DNA of 64,000 nucleotides, from assembly GCA_046331245.1 (NCBI GenBank), contig JAXLRH010000002.1, forward strand, positions 310,001-374,000, written 5' to 3'. Numbering within the stretch: the stretch's first letter is position 1; each line of letters starts with the position of its first letter. The notes beneath the pieces were generated by a model. The model had not been told where the DNA came from. It saw only the letters and a program-made list of their open reading frames with translations, and did not search any database. The position numbers and the translations under genes are program-made. The stretch is from SSF14 sp046331245. Lineage in GTDB: Bacteria > Actinomycetota > Acidimicrobiia > Acidimicrobiales > Microtrichaceae. Shown piece after piece: positions 48,908-56,595 of the stretch.

Positions 48908-50281
48908 TCACTCCGCCGCTTCCATCAGCGCCTCGGCGAGGGCCGGGTGCACGAGGAGGCTCTCGGCGAGGTCGTTGACGCGGAGGCCGGCGGTGACCGC
49001 GACGGCGATCACGCTGATGAGCTCGGCGGCGTGGCGACCGACGATCGAGCCGCCCAGGACGACACCGGTGGCCGGATCGGACACGAGCTTCACGAAGCCG
49101 CGCGAGTCGTTGTTGATGAGGGCCTTGGCGGTCGTGGCGAACGGCACCTTGGTGACCCGCACCTTGCGCCCCTCGGCGAACGCGTCGGCCTCGGCGAGCC
49201 CCACGTCGGCGATCTCCGGCTCGGTGAAGATGGCGGAGGCCGCCTTGTCGTAGTCGAGGTGGCGGTGGGCGACGATGTGCATGCCCATCACGTGCTCGGC
49301 GATCTTGCGGCCCTGCATCGACGCGACCGAGCTCAGCGGCAGCTTCCCGGACAGGTCGCCGGCGACGTAGATGTGCGGGATGTTGGTGCGGAGGTGGTGA
49401 TCGGTGGTGCTCACGTAGCCGCCGTCCATGTCGATGCCGACGTCCTCGAGCCCGAGGCCCTCGGAGTTCGGGATCGACCCGATGGCCAGCAGCGCGTGGC
49501 TGCCCACCACCACCCGCCCGTCGTCGCACAGCACGCGGACGCCGTCCTCGGTGTGCTCGATGCCGGTGGCCCGGGCGCCCTTCACGAGCTTGACGCCGCG
49601 CCGCACGAAGTCGTCCTCGAGCACGGCCGCGACCTCGGGGTCCTTCTGCGGCAGCACCTGGTTGCGGCTGACCACGAGCGTGACCTTGGAGCCCAGCGAC
49701 AGGAACATGTGCACGAACTCCACGCCGGTCACGCCGGAGCCGATGACGACGAGGTGCTCGGGGATGCGGCGGGGCGGGTAGGCGTCGCGTGTGGTGAGCA
49801 CGCGGTCGCCGTCGGGCGACGCGAAGTCGGGCACGCGAGGCCGGCTGCCGGTGGACACGAGGATGGCGTCGGCCTCGAGGATCTCGGTGTCGGCGACGCC
49901 GTCGACGACCGTGTCCACGGCGACCGTGTGCGGGTCGACGAGGCGACCGGTGCCCATGACGATGCGCACGTTCTGACTCTCGAGCAGCCGGCGGCCCGAC
50001 GATTCGAGCGTGCCGACGATGCCGTTGATGCGGCCGCGCAGGGCGTCGAGGTCGACCTGCGCCGGGTTGGCCTGCAGGCCCATCGACGCGGCGGTTCCGA
50101 AGTCGCCGAACGCCGAACCGGTGGCGATCATCGCCTTCGAGGGCACGCAGTCCCACAGGTGGGCGGCGCCACCGACGACGTCGCGTTCGACGAGGGTGAC
50201 CTCGGCGCCGAGGCGGGCGGCGACCGTGGCCGCCTGGGTGCCGGCCGGGCCACCGCCGATGATCACGAACCGCAGGGACAT
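48908..50281 (-). CDS. lpdA: LpdA-like FAD-dependent NAD(P)H oxidoreductase
   Basis: A 457-residue flavoprotein of the pyridine-nucleotide disulfide oxidoreductase family. The FAD loop is IIGGGPAGTQAAT and the second Rossmann loop VVIGSGVTGVEF. The usual redox CxxxxC is broken: GGAAHLWDCVPSK has Ala40 for the first Cys and keeps only Cys45. The C-terminal His-Glu dyad of disulfide reductases is also missing (HPALAEALMEAAE). This is the pattern of mycobacterial LpdA (Rv3303c), which reduces quinones rather than disulfides. Start at MSLRFVIIGGG follows a TAGCCT box by eight bases. Confidence 0.9.
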   Translation of the reverse strand: MSLRFVIIGGGPAGTQAATVAARLGAEVTLVERDVVGGAAHLWDCVPSKAMIATGSAFGDFGTAASMGLQANPAQVDLDALRGRINGIVGTLESSGRRLLESQNVRIVMGTGRLVDPHTVAVDTVVDGVADTEILEADAILVSTGSRPRVPDFASPDGDRVLTTRDAYPPRRIPEHLVVIGSGVTGVEFVHMFLSLGSKVTLVVSRNQVLPQKDPEVAAVLEDDFVRRGVKLVKGARATGIEHTEDGVRVLCDDGRVVVGSHALLAIGSIPNSEGLGLEDVGIDMDGGYVSTTDHHLRTNIPHIYVAGDLSGKLPLSSVASMQGRKIAEHVMGMHIVAHRHLDYDKAASAIFTEPEIADVGLAEADAFAEGRKVRVTKVPFATTAKALINNDSRGFVKLVSDPATGVVLGGSIVGRHAAELISVIAVAVTAGLRVNDLAESLLVHPALAEALMEAAE

Positions 50282-50289
50282 GGAGGTGC

Positions 50290-50295
50290 AGGCTA
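50290..50295 (-). promoter_or_regulatory. Putative -10 box of lpdA (TAGCCT)
   Basis: TAGCCT ends eight bases before the lpdA ATG on the minus strand, with no ribosome site between. The divergent glycosyltransferase box lies only about 17 bases away. Confidence 0.45.
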
Positions 50296-50311
50296 GTGGG
50301 GCTGCGGCCGG

Positions 50312-50317
50312 TAACTT
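50312..50317 (+). promoter_or_regulatory. Putative -10 box of the GT2-GT4 fusion gene (TAACTT)
   Basis: TAACTT ends ten bases before the ATG at 50328; an upstream ATG at 50319 is only one base away and would lie before the expected transcription start. This supports 50328 as the start codon. Confidence 0.4.
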
Positions 50318-50327
50318 CATGACCGCC

Positions 50328-53024
50328 ATGCAGACGACGGATCGACGCACCGAGGACGCGCTGCGCGTGCGCGTCGTGGTGCTCAACTGGAACTCCGCCG
50401 AACTCACCAGGCGTTGCGTCCGCAGCCTGCTGGCCACCGACTACCCCGCCGACGCGCTGGACATCGTCGTGGTCGACAACGGGTCGATCGACGGCTCGGT
50501 CGCCGTGCTCCGCCGCCTCTTCCCACAGGTGCGCATCCAGCTCAACGGCGAGAACCTCGGCTTCGGGGAGGGCTGCAACCGGGCGATGCGCGATCGTGCG
50601 GGCGTCGACGCCATCGCACTGGTGAACAACGACGCCACCGTCGAACCCGGATGGCTGTGGCCGCTGGTCGACGCGCTTCGGACGAACCCCGGTGTCGGGG
50701 CGGTGAGCCCCAAGCTGCTGTTCGCCACCGAGTTCGTCACCGTCACGGTCGACGTCGGGGGCGAGGCGGCGACCAGCGCCGACCGCGTGCGGCTGCTCGA
50801 GGTGCACGACGGCGACCTCGAGATCGGCGCCAAGGTGCTGCCGGGCGACGGCGTCGCCAACCGCCCGCACCAGAGCATCCCGCTGCGCGTCGAGCGCGAG
50901 ATCGCCACCACGGCCGAGCTCCACGTGCCGGTCACGCCGGCCTCGACGGAGCTGCGCCTGCGCTTCGCCGGCCACCGTCCGCTCACCGCGGCCTGCGGGG
51001 GCGAGCCCATGAAGGGGCGCGACGTCGAGACGGGCGTGATCGAGGTGACGGTGCCCGTCGAGGGCCCGCGCCACCGGCGCATCAACAACCTCGGCACGGG
51101 CCTCACGGAGTGGACCGAGGGCGTGGAGTGCCGGTACGGCGAGCCCGACGACCCGACGCTCCGTCCGGAGGAGGTGCTCGGCTGGTGCGGCGGCGGCGTG
51201 CTCCTCCGCAGCGCCTACCTCGACGACTCCGGCCTCTTCGATCCCCGCTACTTCGCCTACTACGAGGACACCGACGTCTCGTGGCGCGGGCGACACGCCG
51301 GCTGGATCACCCTCACCGAGCCGTCGTCGGTCCTGCACCACGTGCACGGCGGCAGCGCCGGCAGCTCGTGGCCGGGCTTCTTCTACCTGAACTACCGCAA
51401 CTGGCTCCTCACGACGGCCCGCAACGGCAACCTCGCCGAGATGCGCGCGGCGGTGCGCACGGCGTGGCGGATCTCGTGGCCGTACGTCCGTCACAACGTC
51501 GTGGGCCCGGTGCGGCGCCTCCGTCGTCCCGACCTCGCGATCGCGTCGCGCTGGGCGCGCGTGCTCGGCGGACTCGCCGGCGATCTGGGCCCGGTGCTGT
51601 GGTCGCGGCGTCGCCGTCGGGCTGTCGGCACGGTCGAGCCGACCGGCGCGCTCACCGGATGGTTGCAGCCCCCAGGCCGCCCACGCGCGCCGGTGCCCCG
51701 TCCGGGCGGACCGGTCGTCTGCTACGTCGACGTCACCGAGACGCTGCGGTCGGGTTGGCGCGCCGGCATCCAGCGGGTGGTCACCGAGCTCACGACGCGG
51801 CTCCTCCTGATCGACGACGACCTCGAGCTCGTACCGATCTGCTGGTCGCCGCTCGACCGCGCCTACCGCCGGCTCGACCCCGAGGAGATGGAGCGCCTGT
51901 TCGCGCCGGCGCCCATGAAGAACCACCCGCCGGCGCCACCCCCAGCGAGCCGTGGGCTGCGCGCCGTCGTCGGCCCGGTGACGCGCACCGCGGCGCTCCG
52001 GCCTCTCAAGGAGGGCATCCGGCGGCAGCGCGATCTCGCCCGTCGTCCCGACGCGATCGGCGATCTCGTACTGGAGCGGTTCGAGCGCGGCGCCGTCTTC
52101 CTCGACCTCGACGCCACTTGGAACCTCACCGACGCGCACCGCGGCGATCTGCTGCCGCGCCTGCGCGACGCCGGCGTGCACGTGATCGGCCTCCAGCACG
52201 ACCTGCTCCCCGACACCGACCCCGACTGGTTCGATCCGAACCTCGTGCGGGTGTTCCGCCGCCACCTGCGGGCCCACGTGCTCGACGCCGACCTCGTGCT
52301 CTGCAACTCCGAGCACACCCGTTCGGAGCTCGAGGCCTACTGCCGTCGTGAGCGCCTGCCGATGCCGGCGACGGAGGTGCTCGCCTTCGGCGGCGACCTC
52401 GCGACGGACATCGCGCCCGATCCCGCTGCCGACACCACGAGCGACGCCGACACCGAACTCATCGATCTGCTGGCCGACCGGCAGGTGCTGCTCAGCGTGG
52501 GCACCATCGAGCCGCGGAAGAACCAGGCGATCCTGCTCGACGTCCTCGACCGGTTGGGCGACGCGCACCCCGACCTCACGGTCGTGCTCGTCGGCCGCCA
52601 GGGGTGGCACATCGAGGCCGTCGCCGAGCGCATCCGCCGCCATCCGCTGTTCGGCACCCGCCTCCTGTGGCCCGATCGCGTGACCGACGCCACGCTGCGG
52701 CGGCTCTACGAGATGGCGACGCTCACCGTGATCCCCTCGCTGTCGGAGGGGTTCGGCCTCCCGGTGCTCGAGGCGCTGGGTCACGGCTCGGTCGTGCTGT
52801 CGTCGAACGGCGGCGCGCTCCCCGAGGCGGGCGCCGACGCCGCCGAGTACTTCGACCCGGGCGACCTCGCCGGGCTGTGTCACGCCGTCGAGGCCCACCT
52901 CACCGACGCCGAGCACCACGCCGCGGCGCAGCGTCGGGTCGCCGAGTTCGTCGCCCCCACGTGGGATGCCACGGCGGCCGCCGTGGCCGACGCGATCAGC
53001 GCGGTCGCCCGCCGAACACGCTGA
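50328..53024 (+). CDS. Bifunctional GT2-GT4 glycosyltransferase
   Basis: An 898-residue fusion. The N-terminal GT2 has VVVLNWNSAELTRRC, VVDNGSIDGS (49-58), the metal site NND (100-102), and YYEDTDVSW (311-319). It is interrupted by about 140 residues (134-275) of beta-rich sequence not normal for GT2. The C-terminal GT4 (about 455-898) has SGWRAGIQRVV, CNSEHTRSEL, SVGTIEPRKNQAILL and PSLSEGFGLPVLEALG. The two active sites could add two sugars in sequence. Start chosen from the -10 box spacing. Its 3' end overlaps the convergent gene by 29 bases. Confidence 0.9.
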   Translation: MQTTDRRTEDALRVRVVVLNWNSAELTRRCVRSLLATDYPADALDIVVVDNGSIDGSVAVLRRLFPQVRIQLNGENLGFGEGCNRAMRDRAGVDAIALVNNDATVEPGWLWPLVDALRTNPGVGAVSPKLLFATEFVTVTVDVGGEAATSADRVRLLEVHDGDLEIGAKVLPGDGVANRPHQSIPLRVEREIATTAELHVPVTPASTELRLRFAGHRPLTAACGGEPMKGRDVETGVIEVTVPVEGPRHRRINNLGTGLTEWTEGVECRYGEPDDPTLRPEEVLGWCGGGVLLRSAYLDDSGLFDPRYFAYYEDTDVSWRGRHAGWITLTEPSSVLHHVHGGSAGSSWPGFFYLNYRNWLLTTARNGNLAEMRAAVRTAWRISWPYVRHNVVGPVRRLRRPDLAIASRWARVLGGLAGDLGPVLWSRRRRRAVGTVEPTGALTGWLQPPGRPRAPVPRPGGPVVCYVDVTETLRSGWRAGIQRVVTELTTRLLLIDDDLELVPICWSPLDRAYRRLDPEEMERLFAPAPMKNHPPAPPPASRGLRAVVGPVTRTAALRPLKEGIRRQRDLARRPDAIGDLVLERFERGAVFLDLDATWNLTDAHRGDLLPRLRDAGVHVIGLQHDLLPDTDPDWFDPNLVRVFRRHLRAHVLDADLVLCNSEHTRSELEAYCRRERLPMPATEVLAFGGDLATDIAPDPAADTTSDADTELIDLLADRQVLLSVGTIEPRKNQAILLDVLDRLGDAHPDLTVVLVGRQGWHIEAVAERIRRHPLFGTRLLWPDRVTDATLRRLYEMATLTVIPSLSEGFGLPVLEALGHGSVVLSSNGGALPEAGADAAEYFDPGDLAGLCHAVEAHLTDAEHHAAAQRRVAEFVAPTWDATAAAVADAISAVARRTR

Positions 53025-53979
53025 CGTCGGCCAGCAGGTCGTGCAGCACGCGCGCCCACACCGCCGACGCCCGGAACGACTCCGCCTTCAACCGGCCCCG
53101 CCAACGCGTCAGGTCGGTGGCGGCGGGATGGCGCAGCACCCGGTTGACCGTGTCCATGAGCTCCTCGGGGTTGCGGATCTCGAGGAAGTCGATGCCCGGC
53201 TCGAGGCCGTGCGACGGCGAGAGCGGCTCGGAGATCACGAGGTGGCCGGCGGCGAGGTGCAGCGACACACGGTTCTCGAAGCTCGGGTAGGCCTCGTTGT
53301 GGATGTTGATCGCGATGTCGCACGACTCGCGGGCGATGCGGATGAACTCGTCGCCGAACACGCCGTGCTCGATGTGGAGGAGGTCGTGGATGTGCTTGAG
53401 CGGCGCGAGATACTCCTCGCGGTGCTTCGTGGTGCGGCCGACGAACAGCATCCTCGGCGGCGAGGCCATCGACGGGTTCCAGCCGAACACCTCGTCGCTC
53501 ACCGGGAGCGGCAACGACCGCCACACGGGGGCGTAGCGCGACGCCGTGTCGGCCATGAGCGGGTCGAAGCTGATGATGCGGTCGAACTCGTCGGCGTGGA
53601 CGGCCGCGAGGTCGCCGAGCCGGCGCACGAGATCGGGGTGGGCCGGGTCGCCGACGCGGGGCAGCGGTTCGGTAAGGATGCCGAGCGTCAGGGCCCGGAG
53701 CTCGCGGAACAGGCCCTGGTCGATGAGCTCGGGCCGGAACACGACGACCACGTGGGGGTCGGTGGCGCGGAGCGTGGCGAGGAGGTTGGAGTGGCTGGCG
53801 CCGGACCGGAACTCGACGAAGGTCGGCTCGATCACCGGCGACGGCGAACGCTGCGAGCACAGCTCGAAGTAGGTGCGCTGCCCGACGAACGCGACCCGCA
53901 GCGGAGCGCCGTTCGGCGGGAGGTGCAGGCCGTCGGGCCGGAAGCCTGCGAGCGCCACGGACTTCGGGTGAGTCTCCAC
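52996..53979 (-). CDS. CgeB-like GT-B glycosyltransferase
   Basis: A protein of about 327 residues with a GT-B-like fold. The C-terminal half has CDIAINIHNEAYPSFENRVS and HLAAGHLVISEPLSPSHGLEPG, the pattern of the CgeB-like glycosyltransferase domain; the N-terminal half is less conserved but includes RTYFELCSQRSPSP. Donor and acceptor unknown. The GTG at 53979 follows a TATATT box by eight bases; the longer in-frame start at 54114 would overlap the methyltransferase and add an Arg/Ser-rich stretch. The 3' end runs into the convergent fusion gene. Confidence 0.8.
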   Translation of the reverse strand: METHPKSVALAGFRPDGLHLPPNGAPLRVAFVGQRTYFELCSQRSPSPVIEPTFVEFRSGASHSNLLATLRATDPHVVVVFRPELIDQGLFRELRALTLGILTEPLPRVGDPAHPDLVRRLGDLAAVHADEFDRIISFDPLMADTASRYAPVWRSLPLPVSDEVFGWNPSMASPPRMLFVGRTTKHREEYLAPLKHIHDLLHIEHGVFGDEFIRIARESCDIAINIHNEAYPSFENRVSLHLAAGHLVISEPLSPSHGLEPGIDFLEIRNPEELMDTVNRVLRHPAATDLTRWRGRLKAESFRASAVWARVLHDLLADVSVFGGRPR

Positions 53980-53987
53980 GGCTGGCG

Positions 53988-53993
53988 AATATA
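53988..53993 (-). promoter_or_regulatory. Putative -10 box of the CgeB-like gene (TATATT)
   Basis: TATATT, the most AT-rich hexamer nearby, ends eight bases before the GTG. It is the clearest of the leaderless-type promoters in the window and decides the start codon chosen for this gene. Confidence 0.55.
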
Positions 53994-54083
53994 GTGTGGC
54001 GCCGCGCCGGCGACCGCCGGAGGTGGACGACGAACGCCGGACCAGGTCGGCGAGCGCCTCGTTGAGCGACGAAAGCACCCGCT

Positions 54084-54908
54084 GTGAACCACGAAGAGCG
54101 AATCTCCCCCTCATCGGATCCGCGCCTCATCGCGGAGCACGAGACGCGGTATCGCTACGCCCGTGGCGCCATCGAGGTCGCCGGCACGTGGTGCGACCTG
54201 GGCTGCGGAACGGCGGCGGGCTCGTCGCTCGCCCTGGTCGACGCACTCCCCCGATCGGTCGTGCTCGTCGACCTCTCCGCCGACGCGCTGGCCGAGGCCA
54301 CTCGCAACCTGGGGCGGCCGGACGCCGTGGGTCGCGTCGTCGACCTCACGTCGCCCAACGACCTCGAGGAGCTGCGCAACGTCCTGTCCGACCTGCCCGG
54401 TCCCCTCGTCATCACCTGCTTCGAGGTGATCGAGCACCTGCCCACGATCAGCCCCATCATCGGATTCCTGCGGGCGGCTGCCGCCGACGGAGCGACGGTC
54501 GTGATGAGCGCTCCCAACGACGTGTTCAACGGGGTCACCAACCCGTACCACGTCACCGCGTGGGGCTCGAGCACGTTCGACGAGCTGCTGCAGTTCCTCC
54601 CCGAGGACCGCGTCGTGTCGTCCCAGCTCTCGGTCGAGGGCACCACGATCCTGCACGGCGGCTCGGACGCTCCGCCGGCCTCGGCGCCGGCGCCGTTGCC
54701 GTTCGAGGCCGCGCCGTTCGCGTTCATCGTCGCCTTCGGCCCGCTCGCCGGCGACCTCTCGTCGGTCACCAGCACCTCCGTACTCGACTCGGTGAACCAG
54801 CGCATGTGGGAGCTGCAGCGGGCGACCGACCTCGAGTACTACCGCCGCCGCAACGCCGAGCTCGAGGCCGAGATCGCCGAGCTGCACCTGCGGAGCTCCG
54901 CCACGTGA
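54084..54908 (+). CDS. SAM-dependent methyltransferase with C-terminal coiled coil
   Basis: A 274-residue class I methyltransferase. TWCDLGCGTAAGSSLAL is the SAM-binding motif I, VLVDLSADAL motif II, and CFEVIEHLPTISP the motif IV region, as in glycan or lipid methyltransferases. The last 35 residues (LEYYRRRNAELEAEIAELH) predict a coiled coil, perhaps docking it to a neighbouring GT. The target is likely a sugar of the surface glycan. GTG start; the stop overlaps the GTG of the next GT gene (GTGA), a strong sign of shared function. Confidence 0.88.
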   Translation: MNHEERISPSSDPRLIAEHETRYRYARGAIEVAGTWCDLGCGTAAGSSLALVDALPRSVVLVDLSADALAEATRNLGRPDAVGRVVDLTSPNDLEELRNVLSDLPGPLVITCFEVIEHLPTISPIIGFLRAAAADGATVVMSAPNDVFNGVTNPYHVTAWGSSTFDELLQFLPEDRVVSSQLSVEGTTILHGGSDAPPASAPAPLPFEAAPFAFIVAFGPLAGDLSSVTSTSVLDSVNQRMWELQRATDLEYYRRRNAELEAEIAELHLRSSAT

Positions 54909-56272
54909 GGCCCGGCCCCCAGATCGCGTTCCTCGTCCCCGCCGTCCGCCTGTCGGGCGGGGTCAACGTGGTGATGGAGCACGCGTGGAACCTCCAGCGT
55001 GACCACGGCATGAACGTGACGGTGGTCATCACGCACCACCCCGACGACCAGGTGTGGCCGTTCCCGGCGCTGGCCGAGGTGGAGGTCGCCCGCATCGGCG
55101 AGCTCGACGGCCGCGAGTTCGACCTGGCGATCGCCACGTTCTGGGACACGGTCCCCTACCTCTGGCGGGTGCCGGCCAAGCGCTGCGCGTACTTCGTGCA
55201 GAGCCTCGAGGACCGCTTCTACGAGCCGGCCGCGATGGAGTCGGAGCTCGCCCGCCTCACCTACCTGCTCGGGCTGCCCGTCATCACCGAGGCCCGCTGG
55301 ATCTCCGACGCGCTGTCGCTGATCACGCCTCCGTCGCAGCGCTTCTACGTGCGCAACGGCGTCTCGAAGGAGACGTTCGGACCGGTGCCCGAGACCCCGC
55401 CTCAGCACGACGGGCCGCTGCGCATCCTGCTGGAGGCGACGGACGCCTGGTACAAGGGCCTCGACGAGGCACTCGACGCGATCCGTCACATGCAGTGCGA
55501 GAAGATCGTCACCGCCGTCACGTCCACCGGTCTCGACCGCTCACGGCTCGGCGATGTCGACGTCATCCACGAGCCGATGCCGCAGGACCGCCTCCGTGAG
55601 GTCTACCTCGACGCCGACGTGCTGCTGAAGACGTCGCGGGTCGAGGGGATGTACGGCCCGCCGATCGAGGCGTTCCACTCCGGCGCGACGCTCGTCACCA
55701 CCGCGGTCACCGGCCACGACGAGTACGTCGAGCACGGCTGGAACGCGCTGGTCGTCGACTGGGACGACGCTCGCGGCACGGCACGCGCCCTCGACCTCCT
55801 CGCGACCGACCGGCGGCTGCTCGGCTTCCTGCGCACCAACGCGCTGTCCACGGCGCGGCTGTGGCCGTCGTGGAGCCAGTCCACCGAGTTCTTCGCTGCG
55901 GCCCTCAACGTGCTGCTCGACGCGCAGCCCGACCCGACGTTCCACGCGGTACGCGCCCTCCACGACGACGCCCGCTTCCGCTTCGAGCAGTTCTCGTTCG
56001 ACCGCCACCAGCTCAAGGTGAAGGTGCAGAGCGACGGGTTCCACATCGAGAAGCTCGACGCGCTCCTGGCGCACGCCAACCAGGACCTCTCCCGCCTGTC
56101 GGCCGTCGAGTCGCAGCTGGAGGACGTGCGCCGCGAGCTCGCCGAGCTGGAGCAGTCGAAGTGGCTGCGACTGCTGAGCGTGATCGAGCGCCCGGCTCGC
56201 AACATCCGCCTCGGCAAGGGCAGCGTGCGCGGTCGCATCGTCGCCGCCTCCCGTCGCGCCGGCAACGGCTGA
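54905..56272 (+). CDS. GT4-family glycosyltransferase with C-terminal coiled coil
   Basis: A 455-residue GT-B transferase. It opens IAFLVPAVRLSGGVNVVMEHA, with YFVQSLEDRFYE and NGVSKETFGP near the hinge, and KTSRVEGMYGPPIEAFHSGAT as donor site, a GT4 variant lacking the full EX7E spacing but keeping the glutamates. A coiled-coil segment (about 390-430, LSAVESQLEDVRRELAELEQ) and a basic tail follow. The matching coiled coil of the coupled methyltransferase suggests the two proteins pair. Confidence 0.88.
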   Translation: MRPGPQIAFLVPAVRLSGGVNVVMEHAWNLQRDHGMNVTVVITHHPDDQVWPFPALAEVEVARIGELDGREFDLAIATFWDTVPYLWRVPAKRCAYFVQSLEDRFYEPAAMESELARLTYLLGLPVITEARWISDALSLITPPSQRFYVRNGVSKETFGPVPETPPQHDGPLRILLEATDAWYKGLDEALDAIRHMQCEKIVTAVTSTGLDRSRLGDVDVIHEPMPQDRLREVYLDADVLLKTSRVEGMYGPPIEAFHSGATLVTTAVTGHDEYVEHGWNALVVDWDDARGTARALDLLATDRRLLGFLRTNALSTARLWPSWSQSTEFFAAALNVLLDAQPDPTFHAVRALHDDARFRFEQFSFDRHQLKVKVQSDGFHIEKLDALLAHANQDLSRLSAVESQLEDVRRELAELEQSKWLRLLSVIERPARNIRLGKGSVRGRIVAASRRAGNG

Positions 56273-56282
56273 TCCCGCCGGC

Positions 56283-56564
56283 GTGACCGCCCCGCAGTCG
56301 TTCCCGGATCGCATCTGGAAGGACGCCGACGGCCATCAGGCCGTCGCGCAACGACCGAACCTCCCGATTGTGGTGTGGGCCGTGTCCCGGCTGCTCTGTG
56401 CCTGGGTGTTCGACAGCGGGTGGCCGGAGCGGCTCTTCACGGCGCTGGCGTTCGGGGCCCTCTTCACGTGGGCCTGGCTGGAGCTGTTCCACGGCGACGC
56501 GTACATCCGCCGCGTCTTCGGCCTCGTCGTGCTCGGGGCGCTGCTCTACGCGAAGGTCCGCTGA
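56283..56564 (+). CDS. Small membrane protein of unknown function
   Basis: A 93-residue protein with two predicted helices (about 28-45 and 50-67) and a third near the end. It lies 10 bases after the GT4 gene in the same direction, so it is probably co-transcribed. No family was recognised. It might be a scaffold or regulator for the glycan enzymes, but that is only an inference from position. GTG start. Confidence 0.6.
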   Translation: MTAPQSFPDRIWKDADGHQAVAQRPNLPIVVWAVSRLLCAWVFDSGWPERLFTALAFGALFTWAWLELFHGDAYIRRVFGLVVLGALLYAKVR

Positions 56565-56595
56565 GCAGCGCGACGCCCGTGACGGGAGAGCCCGC

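Noticed and set aside
48888..52919. A minus-strand open frame of about 1343 codons opposite the GT2-GT4 fusion and overlapping lpdA
   Set aside because: It spans two certain genes in conflicting frames and reads as an antisense shadow with Arg-rich low-complexity stretches.
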